Assembly (NCBI GenBank): GCA_022605955.1
Contig: JAKCOZ010000001.1
Span: forward strand, 99,046,211 to 99,110,210
DNA from: Rallus limicola
Taxonomy: Eukaryota > Chordata > Aves > Gruiformes > Rallidae
DNA: 64,000 bases
Reading direction: 5' to 3'
Position numbers and translations under genes: made by a program. A model generated the notes under the pieces. That model worked only from the letters and a program-made list of their open reading frames with translations. It had not been told where the DNA came from and searched no databases. Shown here one piece after another: positions 1 to 11,205 of this stretch (within the stretch, counting starts at the first letter, position 1; every line of letters starts with the position of its first letter).

Positions 1-310
1 TCATAGCATAGTTTGGGTTGGAAGGGACCTTAGAGATCATCTTCTTTCAACCCCCCTGCTATGGGCAAGGACACCTCCCACTATCTCAGGTTGCCCAAAG
101 CCCCATCCAACCCAACCATGAACACTGCCAGGGAGGGGGCAGCCACAACTTCCCTGGGCAGCCTGTGCCAGTGCCTCACCACCCTCACAGTGAAAAACTT
201 TTTCCTTATATCTAATCTAAATCTACCCTCTGCCAGTTGTTAGTGATTATGTTTCATCATATCGTTACATGCTCTTGTAAAAAGTCCCTTCTTCCATTTG
301 ATCCTTTCCT
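1..310 (-). mobile_element. CR1: CR1 LINE 3' end, truncated
   Basis: Minus-strand CR1 whose 3' end lies at the left edge of the window. The reverse-oriented 3' UTR signature (GGTTGGAAGGGACCTTAGAG) is followed by the diagnostic stretch for 'CTGGGCAGCCTGTGCCAGTGCCTCACC'-type ORF2 C-terminal sequence around 157-185. Similarity fades near 310. The terminal octamer repeats are cut by the window edge, so the true 3' end is not visible. Confidence 0.93.
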
Positions 311-571
311 TAGCAACAACCTAGAAACTATCTATAATCATTCTTAATTAGGGCGCCACTGTGATACAGAGCCATGGTTCAATGATAGATATAGGTTCAA
401 TGATAGATATAAATATCAGGCATCTGTGTAAACAGTTACGTTGTATGAACAAATTGTGTGAGGGCCCATCTGGGTGCCCATACTGCAACCTCCATCCAGT
501 ACTTGGAGAACCAGAATAATGTGTTTAATTTCAGGGATGAGATTCTGTATACAATCCTGTTACTTCATATG
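311..571. other. Unique spacer with an 18-bp tandem duplication
   Basis: AT-rich unique sequence between two CR1 copies. The only structure seen is GGTTCAATGATAGATATA at 376-393 repeated immediately at 394-411. No coding signal. Confidence 0.6.
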
Positions 572-850
572 TCATCATAGAATCATAGGATCATTTTGAT
601 TGAAAGATATTTAAGGTCATTGAGTCCTATTGTAAACTTAACATTGCCCAGACTAAAACATGCCCCTAAGCACCATATCCACAAGTCTTTTAAATGCCTT
701 CAGGGATGGTGACTCAACCACTTCCCTGTGCAGCATGTTCCAGTGCCTGACAACTCTTTTGGTGAACAATTTTTTCCTAATATCCAATTAAACCTCCACT
801 GAAACAACCTCAACTTGAGGTACTGAGGCACCTTTTGTATGTAAAATAAC
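572..850 (-). mobile_element. CR1: CR1 LINE 3' end, diverged
   Basis: The left edge has the reverse-complement CR1 terminal repeat (ATCATAGAATCATAGGATC). The 3' UTR and the end of ORF2 follow, including 'CTTCAGGGATGGTGACTC' and a decayed 'CAGCATGTTCCAGTGCCTGAC' block. It is more diverged than the copy at the window start, so probably older. 5' truncated; no coding capacity. Confidence 0.88.
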
Positions 851-3800
851 ATCTCACAGATAGTAATACTTATTTGAAATGGTCTGAACCTAGAGCAACT
901 TCATTTTTAAGGCCTGCAGCTTACATCACAGTGGCAGGACCTGTGTTCTTTGTATGTGTAAAATTTTTAAGTGCCTTTTGCGCACGGTGAGGCTTAATGT
1001 TTGACTGGTCCTGCAGCTCAGAGGTCCAATGTTGTGTCACCAGAGTCAGACAGCAACTGTGATTTGGAGCTGGAATTCCCATCTGAGCCAAATTTCACTC
1101 ATTGAATGAAATAGTTTGTAGCAAAGGCACACATCCGCATGAATTTTAGGGATGATGGTGGGTGTGTTGGTGGTTGAAGTATTTATTCTGCTGAGGCAGG
1201 TACAAACCATCCTCACTGCAAAACATTTCAGGTGTCTGAGTGTGGCAATGTCGCCACACTTTAATTACAACTTTAATGTAACTATGACTCAGTAAGTTGT
1301 GTTTAATATGTCCTTTCATATATTAAGAAGGAATATGCTGTTGGACAAAAATGTAGAGGAAATGCTAGGAACTGGTGTGATGTTTTTGCTGCACCATACT
1401 ATATGAATGTTGAGATGTCTAGGATCATGATGTCCTACTTAACAATCCCACCAAAATTTACAGATACATTTTTGCAAACACAAACACTGTGTTATAGGAC
1501 CCAGGGTAAGAGACCTCAGGGGGAGGATTAGCTCTGTTTTCTATGGAAAGTCCTGGGATGTGGGCAGGTAAGGGGAGCTTCAGGATGGGCTGTGGGCAGG
1601 GGTAGAGTCAGTGCTAATGGTGTGCTAATAGGCTTGGCAACATACACCTTTCTATATTTTGAAGATGTAACTCTTGTAGATCTTTTTTATCCATATTGAT
1701 CTTTGATAGCTACCTGCAGTCTGGAATAGGGCAGGGCCTGAAATGTGCTGACACATTCAAGTGACCAAGGGAGAGTTCTCTGCTTCTTCTTAGCTTTTCA
1801 CACTCAACTAAGGGATCCAGGTCTTTATTTATTCCTCCTTTTAGATTATTTACATGGTTGGTTTTGGAGTTTGGTTTTGAGGGCTTTGTTGTTTTGTTTT
1901 GTTTCCTGGACTTGAGCTAAACCAAAGAAAGCAATGGTCTCTGTAACATGAAGACAAAATGATGTCTAGTGTTTTACTGCTGATAAGAGTTTCGTTGCCA
2001 TCATTGTTTAGCACAATCTACTGCAAAAGGAGATTTTTACTGTTTTAAAAAATATGCCAACTATCAGATTAGTGTCAGATCTGTGGTTTTCCCAATGACT
2101 GCCTGTTCAAAAAAGCTGATATCTAATAATTATTTATAGGGGGGTTCTTAATTTTTTTCTTTCTCAGTGAATAAATGACTGAGAAAAGAATATTATTTAC
2201 CTGTTGCCCTTGAGTTAAGCTATAGAAGTACAACTTAATTAAAAAATACTTTCAGCAGTAAGACTGATTTACATAAGGGTTAGATAGGTTGGAAAACGAG
2301 AAATAACAGCTAATAAAGAATTGAAAATGAGCTGGCTTATAAAGAAAATGTACACCATTATAAAATGTACTAGTATTACGCTATGCCAGGACAAAATAAA
2401 AGTACTAGTCTATACACTGCAAGGAACTAGGGTCTTTCCTAATTAAAAAGGAAGGTTGTTCAGTTGAAACTGCCACGAAAGACAATAGTAGATTAAATCT
2501 ATGTAAAGAGGAATACTTCATGCAATAAGGACTCGGATTATTTCATTATCCGAATATGATGGGGAAATTAAAATACTGACATATTTTTCTTTTCACAGCC
2601 ATTACTTTCAGAAATCATTCTCTTAGAAACTATTTTTTTTCACTCCTTTCTCCTCTCAACTAGAAAGCAAAGATATTCTTAAAATTTTGATGAAAGAATT
2701 CTGTCAAAAGAAGTGGAAAGTATTTGTTCTGGTTGGGACATATGTTTCCTTTCCTGTGAATAGATAATGAAAAAATAAAAGTTTTAAAATAAAAAAATAA
2801 AATAAAATAAATGCTTATGCTTTCTCAGTAGCAGAGTGGCTACTATTGTCAGATAATCTAAAAATGCTAATTTAAAAACATTAAACACAACTTAAAATTT
2901 AAAAATGAGCCTTCAGACTATATTCCCTACTCATCCCATAATGCTACAATGTATTAATACTTAGAAGATGTATCACTTATGTGCATTTATTTTTATTTCC
3001 ACTCCACCTGAAAGCTTCTTGGGTAACCTATCTCTTTTATAAATGCAAGCAGAACTCTTGCATCAAGCTCCAAATCAGCAAAGATAGAATCTAAGTGATA
3101 TTATTTATATTCTGTCTGTAAACAGAGGCTTGATAGCGTATTCTCAATGCTCTAGTAAAGCTGCTCTGTAACTTGTATTGCTCAAAGGAAGAAATGTGGC
3201 ATGTATCATGCTACGGTTGAATGTCTTTTAGCTGCTTAAGGAAGAGATAAAAATCTTCTAAATATCCAGTGATTACTCTTTTAGGCTTTAATGTGCAGCT
3301 TTGGAAGGAGAAAATCCCGACATAAATAAGTTAGGAGCATTTAAAAGATCAGTTTCTAAACTTGCCTGTCAGAACTCAAAGGGAACTGGATAAGTTCATT
3401 AATTCAAAGGATTCTAGAACAGAACTGTTGATAAAAAACCTTTGATTTTTAGAAAATATACCAGAAATATAGAAAACCGACCAAAGACCAAAGAAATCCA
3501 GAAAGAAAATCCAAATGAAGTTTAAAGTGAGTTAAAACATATGCAAAGGATGTTTCTGTAGCCATACAGCGTACAGAGGAGTGGCAGAATAACTGTTTTA
3601 TCTGGAAGCAGATTCCCCCTACAGTAAGATAGAAGAATCTCAAATAGCAAAACATGCTTTCTGTGTTATGATTGTATGTTATGAAACTGTAATAAAGTCT
3701 TAAGAAAAAGTAATATAACCAATTATAATTTAAAATTTTACAGTAGACACCTCAATACTGTGAAGTTTTTAAAGCTGTATTGATGTTTGCAAACTTAAGT

Positions 3801-3978
3801 CTAAAAGTCATAGGTTGGTTTGCTCTAGTATTTGGAACTTCTCCCTCGCAAGGAAGGTATTGATAAAGCATAGGCTGGAGGAAAAGAGGCAATTACATTT
3901 TTTATTTTAATATAGTGATGAAAATCCATGGAAGAGTTGTAAATAGGAAGCACAGAGAAATCCTTCCATTCTTTGCAG
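851..3978. other. Unique AT-rich sequence, no gene recognised
   Basis: Mostly unique sequence. An A-rich simple stretch built of AAAAT units lies at 2770-2811. A short open segment at about 1000-1105 ends in a stop and sits after an acceptor-like CCTGCAG (see findings). Nothing else stands out. Confidence 0.5.
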
Positions 3979-4074
3979 CTGCAGGCATTTCCAAGGGGAA
4001 TTACCAGCTAGAGCTGAATGCCACGCTGGAGTGGCTGAGTGATTCCCAAGTGCTTCTAGGAAGAGCAAGCCCTG
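3979..4074 (+). other. Candidate cassette exon, 96 nt, unproven
   Basis: A pyrimidine-rich tract ends in TTTGCAG at 3972-3978 and a strong donor-like GTATGT begins at 4075. The 96 nt between are open in one frame only, encoding 31 whole codons that start GISKGNYQLELNATLEW. The segment is phase 1 at both ends. I do not recognise the peptide. An open 96-nt stretch is not rare by chance, so the case rests on the two splice-like sites and the length being a multiple of three. It could equally be a decoy exon. Confidence 0.22.
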
Positions 4075-5114
4075 GTATGTCTGCAATTGACATACTATAT
4101 AATTGATATAGCTATAATAGAGACCTATGACCTTGTTTCTAGAAGGCTCATTATATCAAACCCAAAAGACCGTACAACTAGATTGTCATAGTGATGTACA
4201 TGGGTAGCGCTAGACTAGGAAAAAAAATACCCAAATCACCTATAAATGTGATAAGCCTCCTTATAAAAGTAGGTATGATTAAGAATCACCTTTATATGCC
4301 TTCCTTTTTTATAGTTTTGGTCACCAATATAATTCAGGTTCTAGTGAAGAGGATCTTTGATTTTCCTGAAAGCATAATATTGTGCTGTCAGGATAATATG
4401 AAGAGATTTGCAGTCAGAACGCAAATACTGAGAAGCACTGTCTCCTAATCATGCCATTCACATGAAAGCCATATTGGAAGATAAACTTGAGGTTAGTGAC
4501 CAAATTTTCTCCTTGTCCTTCGATTTTCCCTGGTTCAAGTTTATTTCTAGTCCTTCTTCTCTTGGCTACAATCTCTGCTTTAGCAGCTCATGGAAAACAG
4601 AAATTAAAATGCAGTAAATGCGTCATATACACAAACCACTTTTTTCCCATTGCTAGATATGCAAGACTTGAGATGTCGAATAGCAGCTTATTGTCTTCTG
4701 TTACTGAGATGATGCATTAATCTTCTTATGAATACATATACAACCCTGAGTGTATTTTTCTTGGTTTAACTGTTCTCTGATATGTGTGTATCACTAGTGA
4801 TTACTGCCCACACAAAGTAAGCCTAATACACATAGCAATAAGGTACAGTTTATGAAAGTTTAATCAGAAAATACTCAGAATTAATTAAATGGATAGGAAA
4901 TCAAGCAGCACATAGTAATCACAGAGATCTTTTCTCTGCTACCCAGCAGAGATAGCAGTGATTGGTTATCTGTAGCATATCACAGGAAATGACAATGAGA
5001 TAGGGATTTATTGTTAGCATTAGAAAATTAGGTAATTTGCAGATAGCTTAAGTAAAATAATTTAGAAGGTATAGATGTAAGCTTAAGGATTTTGTATAGA
5101 GAAGTGCATATGTG
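4075..5114. other. Unique sequence, no gene recognised
   Basis: AT-rich sequence. A 77-codon open frame at 4487-4720 includes a hydrophobic run resembling a signal peptide, but it has no other support and is treated as chance. Confidence 0.5.
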
Positions 5115-6284
5115 TGTCGCAGTTTTGTGTGGCTGGGTTCTGCTCACGAGGGAGGGCTTCAGGGGTGTCTCCTGCAGGAAGCAGCCAGAAGGTCTCTGCA
5201 GGCCCCGCAGAGTAAACATCGGCTGATTCAAGACCAGAGTCATTGCTGATCAAGGCCAAGCCCATCAGCGATGGTCACAGTGCCTCCGCGAATCACGTTT
5301 AGGAGGAAAAAAAAAAGTTAGCAGTTGCATTTTGCCACCAGAGAAGGGAGTGAGAAGATGTAAAAAGCTGTGCAGACACCAACGCCAGGGAAGCAGGGGT
5401 AGGAGGCGCCCCAGGTGCCAGAGAAAAGATGCCCCTGCAGCCTGTGGAGAAACCCATGGTGGAGCGGGTGTCCCCCCGCCCCGCATCTCATGGAAAAGGC
5501 AGAGACCCCACCTTCAGCCCATGAAGAGGCTCCATGCAGGAGCAGGTGGAGACCTACAGGAGAGGCTGTAGCAAGATACTGGAGCAAGCCTCTTCCAGCA
5601 CTTGCAGTCCATGGAGAGAGGACACAGAGATGAGCAAGGGAGAGATTCAAACCAGAGCAGGTTTACTGGGGGAAGGCCAGTGACCCCATGGAGGACTGGG
5701 ACTGAGACACTGAGAGACATTGTGATTTATGACTGCCCACCATAGCAGTGACCCACACCAGGGCAGCAGGTGAGGAGCAGAAGCCCTGTGGGAAAGGACT
5801 CATGTTGAAGTTAATGGAGGACTTTCTCCAGTGGGTGGGACCCCACAGTGCAGCAGAGGAAGGGTGTGTGAAATGAATGCTCCCCCCGGCCAAGAAGGAA
5901 ACTGACCGAAGGCCCCATTTCCCCAGTCCCTGCCCCTCCCTGTGCCATAATGTAGGGGAAGAAGCGAGCGAAATCATGACTAAAGTGTTCTACTAAGAAG
6001 GGAGGGGTGGAGGGAGGTGCTTTAAGATCTGGTCACACTTCTTATTACCCGACTCTGATGTCATTGGGTGTGCAGTGCAGTGTCATCAATTAGAGAACTT
6101 GCTTTCCTTTCTTCTGTGTTGAATCTGTTTTGTTTGTAATGCTGATTGCAGAGTGATCTCTCCCTGTCCTTATCTTGACTCCTGAGCATCTCAATATATA
6201 TTTTCTCCTCTGTCCATCTGAAAAGTGGAGTGATAGAGGAGCTTTGGTGGGTGTCTAGTGTCCAGCCAGGGCTAAACAACCACA
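5115..6284 (+). mobile_element. Solo LTR, family A, full length (copy A1)
   Basis: Starts TGTCGCAGTTTTGTGTGGCT and ends GGCTAAACAACCACA, giving TG...CA termini. The same termini and interior recur at 11206-12648, 31295-32536 and 46262-47380. The U3 part carries repeated 'CAGCCYGTGGAGA'/'CCCATGG' modules. The 3' third holds the common block TTTAAGATCTGGTCACACTT and a 'CTCAATATATATTTTCTCC' segment. About 1.17 kb, with one copy of the internal unit that is multiplied in other copies. No clear target-site duplication. By resemblance to long bird LTRs of this type it is probably a class III (ERVL-like) LTR; no internal retroviral sequence adjoins it. Confidence 0.85.
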
Positions 6285-9200
6285 ATTGTTGAATTCTCAC
6301 AGTTGTGAGATGAAGGACTGCTGATTTGAGTAAAGGATGTTCAGATGACAGGGGGCAGTCTAGTTTATGTCTCCATTTCCTGGCTATTTTCTGTTCATAT
6401 GGTAAATTCTTGACTAGTATTGTTATACATATTATATAGCATATATGCATATAGTAGTATATATACATTTTGTTTTAAAAATAATGAGCTTTCAAGCAAC
6501 TATTCATAGTAATACTGCAAGCGTAATTGTTATGGAAGTGTGGAATTTGTTTTACAGTTTCATCCTGAAGATGATGAAGGGTGAAGATAAAAAATCTTAC
6601 AAAGGAAATTCAAGAAAAGTAGGATTTGCAAAGGCTAATAAATGGCATACCAATATCCATCCACTTCTAGTTGAGTTTTTGATGGACATGTCTCCTTTGC
6701 TTAATCAGTTTATCGTCGATACTTTATATTTGCATTTTGTGTCTACCTCATGACTGCAACAGAAATAATAATAGAAAAAAAGAGAGAGGAAAGTACAAAT
6801 CAGCTGACTTGAGGACAAGCTGTTCTTTAGAAGAAGTTATTTAGAAGTTTTGAAGAAAACTTAGGCTTTTAAAATGAAACTGCAACATTATTGTATCACT
6901 ATGTTTAAAAAAAAGAACCTCATTATAATGATATGGATTCTTACAACTTATCAAGAAGCCTTCATGATTTCCATCTTAAAATTCTGTGTTCCATTCTGTT
7001 TCCATTCTGTGTTCCAGAAAGATATGTGGAATGGCCATATGCAAGCTATATGGCAAAAGGCAGTTAAAGTATTTTATGCTCTCCTCATTCCTTGTTCACC
7101 TGAAAGCCAGCACAGTTCTATGGTGCAGCCTGCTTGCATTCCCTGAAGCCTGAGTCTTATCACAGAAACAGCAGGTCGGACACTTTTTTTTTCCAGACAC
7201 CCATAACTCATGCCCATCTCTATTCTTATGACAACAGCTTCATCTGACCCTGTTCTCTGTGCACAAAAGAGTGAAGTGCATCCCTCTTATCTCTCCATCC
7301 CTAACAGGAAAAGAGAAAGAGATTTTACTTGGTTTTGTAGCAGAAGTGCCATATTGCTGCTGGAGCAAGTACAAGGTTTGTGTGTCAGTTGCTAACATTG
7401 TTATAGTAATATTTTTTTAATTATTATTATTTCTTAAGTTTTGTATCTTCAGAAATTGTTATTCACTCATTCAGTAGAAATTCAAGTGTTGGATGACTTC
7501 AGATTCCAAGTAATTTACTTTCTTATAAGTAAAATATTCTAACCTCATGTTCTTTAAATTACTGGAGGGTTATTAAGGTTATTTTGAAGGTTGTGCACTA
7601 GGTAATGAATCATTACTTAGGAACAGTGCTCATGACAGCATGTATCATTAGGACATGATATGCAACCGCTATTCTAAAGAAATCTGAATTTCAGTATATA
7701 TCACTTTTTTAATCACCTTTATCCTTTCTGGTTTTGTTCTGGTGTCTGTGATTCATATGCAGCCACTCTCAATAACTAAATTTATTTCAGTTCCATCAGA
7801 ACTTTTTTTTTTCTTAGGTTGAGGAAAAAATTCTTAGTAAATGAGTCCTCATCCCATGAATTTAAGATTCAGTCATAGACCATGGTTTCTTTTGCTGGAG
7901 TATCTGACTTCAATACCCAAAGTTGCTGTTTATCTTAAATAATATTATATTAATCAATGTTCATATCTTAAAATTAATTTTAATACATTATTTCCATAGA
8001 CTTAAAATACTGCTAAAGTAACAAGGGCAAAGGAGAAATACTTAAAGCAAAAGCTCGGTGAAACCTGTTGGACAAAGACTGTTTGATATCAACAACCCAT
8101 TGGAAGCTGTATTAACCCCAAAATATTCCTCTGAGAGATGAGGAATTTCATTGCTAGTACTTTACCAGACAAACCTGCAGGTGTATAATTAGAGGTATTT
8201 TATATGGATGCTTAATAATTGACATTTTTCCTCTTTATCTCTTTTGTCAAAAAGTGTCTGGCTTTCTTCTGACTTAGAGCAGCAGTGCTACTAATATTTT
8301 GTCATCTCTATGGGAATCTTCAGAAGAAATGTTACAGACAGGTGATTGGTTTTGGCATTTAAGAATTCACACTTTTTTGCCTTTCAAAAATTTTGTATAG
8401 AAAAAAAAGTTACAAGATATAGAATATCTTCTTGGAAAATTTACTTAATTATGAAAATTATTTTTAATAATCAAAATACTTGAGCAGCATGGTGCCAACA
8501 TACAGTTAAAATATTTTAGACCTACAAACACAAGGTGGTAGTATCATCCTTTAGTAATAATTGTTTTGGGTGGCACTGCTTTTAGTTAATAGCCTTCATT
8601 CCCTCTTCTCTCCAAAAAAGGGCTAGAGAAAATCATTGCAATTTGATTTTGGTCCTGCTAACATTCAGTGTATATCTAGAACTACTCATGCATCAATCAA
8701 ACAGTAAACTGGGAAATTACAAAAATGCAAATTAAAAAAAAAATACAACAAATAAAAAAATGGGATACCATAGAATTCAGTCAAACAGACTGTCTTAAGT
8801 TATGCTTACCATGAAGTGTGAATACCATATCTAGCATTCTGAAAAATTGCCAAGTTCTGGATAATTTGTTAGGAATCTGCAGGCATTTTACTCCATAGAA
8901 ATCTGACAAAGAATGGTAATCCTGGCAGCTAGATATTGTTAACAACCCACTTTTAATATCCACCTTCTTAAGGAGAAAAAATAACCACATTTTTTATGCA
9001 TGCAGTATCATAGCAGCATTAAGAAAAATGAAGTTTTATATCTATTATTTAGCATTGTCCTTTCTTTTCAGGAAGCATATTAGCATGCTTTAAAAATCGT
9101 TCTCCGGGATTTTATGCCTTTGTGCTCTATTTCTGAGTAAGATTTTAGGCCAAGGCACAGGTTTGATGTTTATCTTGTTGCTCTGGGAGACTGTCTATAG

Positions 9201-9429
9201 GATAATATGCACCATCATATTCAAAAAGTAACATCAAGTTGTGGCAGACCATGATTATCATCACTTAATACTCTTGCACTACCTCTAAACTCCAGAACTA
9301 CAGAATATCGATATTTTTTCACCAGTTTGTTGTAGTGCCTGGTCTTTCATCTCCAGTCATCACCTCAAAGAAAGTTCAGTTCATTCCTTTTCAGCTGCAA
9401 CATGAAGAAGGGGAAACAGTCATGCCTGT
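6285..9429. other. Unique AT-rich sequence, no gene recognised
   Basis: No repeat or coding homology recognised. Open frames of 102 codons (6445-6753) and 90 codons (6874-7146) show no recognisable domain, and their splice-like sites are weak. Short A-rich runs lie near 8731-8760. Confidence 0.5.
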
Positions 9430-10140
9430 GTAATAATAGGATGGTGAAATGGTCAGCTGAATTAGGCTATGTCAAGCCTCAAAGGATGGTAACTCCAAAA
9501 CCTCTCTGGTCAGAACCTGTTCCAATGTACAAGCATGTTCTCAGGGAAAAAAAATAATCTTTATTTTTAAATTTTCTGTGTTTCAGTTTGTGCTTCTTGC
9601 TTCTTCAGTCATTTGCTGAGAAGATTCTTGTTCCCTTTTATTTACTCCCACCATCAGCCATTTATACACATGGATAGGAGTCTAGAAAGTGTTCCTTTGT
9701 CCAGGCTGAAAAGTCCCAGCTCTCCTAATTCTCTTTCATCAGACTGAATTTCCAAGTCCTTAGTCATCTTTGTGGACCTTTGCTGTACTCGCACATCCAT
9801 ATCTATCTTTTACTGGGGAGCCCAGCATTGCACCAAACAAACAGATGTTTCTTCAAGGCTAAGAGAAGGATCCCCTCCTTTGACCTCCTTTGTCAGGGCT
9901 CTACTTAAAGCAGCCCAAGATGCTGTTGGCTTTTTGTCATAAGGGCACATTACTGGCTTGTCAACTTGGTAAGACTTGACCTGAATTCTTTTCTAAAAAC
10001 CTGCTTCTCAGCACGTCAAACCCCAGCCTGTATTGGTGCCTGGGGTTATTCTCCCCAGATGTAAGACTTGATATTTGAAACTTAAATTCTTGTCTGGCTA
10101 TTTCTCTAGCCTGTCAATGATCCTCTGAAGGTCAGCATAG
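9430..10140 (-). mobile_element. CR1: Old CR1 LINE, 3' half of ORF2 and 3' UTR
   Basis: Diverged minus-strand CR1. Successive blocks match the reverse complement of the CR1 ORF2 C-terminal region: the 'GTCCAGGCTGAAAAGTCCC' block (about 9700), 'TACTGGGGAGCCCAGCATTG' (about 9810), 'AAGATGCTGTTGGCTTTTTG' (about 9920) and 'GGTGCCTGGGGTTATTC' (about 10038). Many indels break every frame. It ends where the element jumps to the endonuclease region, so the middle of ORF2 is missing. Confidence 0.85.
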
Positions 10141-10199
10141 CTATTTGGTCTATCAAACACTTCTTGTTTATCCATGCAGTACTCCTACTCCCTTTACTT

Positions 10200-10570
10200 G
10201 ATTTCCTGGGTTGGACAATTCTTGAGCACAGAAGAACAGGTGGTCTTTGAAAATCAACCAGTGCTCCTTGTTCCTTCATCTCCCCAGGGCCCTATCCCAT
10301 GGACTTTCTCCAAGTAGGTCCCTGAACAGACCTGCTTTCCTGAAGTCCAGGGCTGAAATTCTCCTATTTGCCTCACTTATTCCTCTAAGGCTCCTGTATA
10401 ATATCATCACTAAGGCTGCACCCAACCTTCACATCCTCAGCCAGTTCTTCCTTCCTGATAAGAAGTTGGTCCAACAAAGCTCTTGCTTTTTTAGGTCCCT
10501 GATTGTTTGTGTTACAAAGTTGTCATCAATAACCTCCAGAAACCTCGTCCTCACTAAGGTTCTGTATGTT
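10200..10570 (-). mobile_element. CR1: Old CR1 LINE, endonuclease-region remnant
   Basis: Continues the same orientation as 9430-10140 but corresponds to the N-terminal (endonuclease) part of CR1 ORF2. Blocks resembling 'CTGAAGTCCAGGGCTGAAAT', 'GAAGTTGGTCCAACAAAGC' and 'AAGTTGTCATCAATAACCTC' are typical of that part of CR1 in birds. The reverse-transcriptase core between the two parts is absent, so this is best read as one old insertion with a large internal deletion. A 118-codon + strand frame here is antisense chance. Confidence 0.65.
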
Positions 10571-11205
10571 TTAGATGCCAACCTCTGCTATATTATTGAG
10601 TAGCATTCTTAATAACGATCTTTACACATAAGGAAAGAGTATCTGGTTTTCAGTGGATAGTGTTTGCTTTTCACACTTGAAATACCAGGACAGCAAGATA
10701 CAAACTGTGAGTAAATGATGGATATGGAAATTAATCTCTGGTTATAGAGAAGGTCTTTTAGGCTAAGCTTATCTTTCATTATTGAATTCATGCTTCTAGC
10801 AATTTGACTTTATATGAAGACACATAGTCTAATAAATATAATACAAAATAAAGGTTATCTTCTCTGTATTTCAATTATTTTTCCATAAATTGATGATGCA
10901 GATAATGCTTAGCCGGCCACTCACTGTATGTGTAAGTCTAACATATGATACTATAGTCTAATTACTTTACTGGCATGAGTTACTCATATGACAAGACTAC
11001 AAATCAGAAGTGCCAGGTTCTCCCAAATGAATGCCAATAAAAACCTGTTATGAGTCTCACGGATGGATTATGTGTGACAGGATGATTGAGCAATAGCTAG
11101 AGAATGGCTGAGTAAGAATAGCTACTGGAAAATCAGACCATTGGTTTGATGACTGAATTTTAATTAGGAAATGTGAGTGTTTTCTGTTGGACATTTGTGG
11201 TGGTT
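10571..11205. other. Unique sequence, no gene recognised
   Basis: AT-rich flank before the family A LTR. No motif or coding signal seen. The last five bases, ACATT (11201-11205), are a possible target-site duplicate of ACTTT after the LTR. Confidence 0.5.

Noticed and set aside
4487..4720. 77-codon frame with a signal-peptide-like hydrophobic run
   Set aside because: Single short frame without splice context, homology or conservation evidence; C/T-rich DNA often encodes Leu/Ser/Phe runs by chance.
6559..6617. Possible exon after TTGTTTTACAG
   Set aside because: The only in-frame donor (GTAGGA) is weak and the peptide is unremarkable.
10247..10603. 118-codon + strand frame
   Set aside because: Antisense to an old minus-strand CR1.
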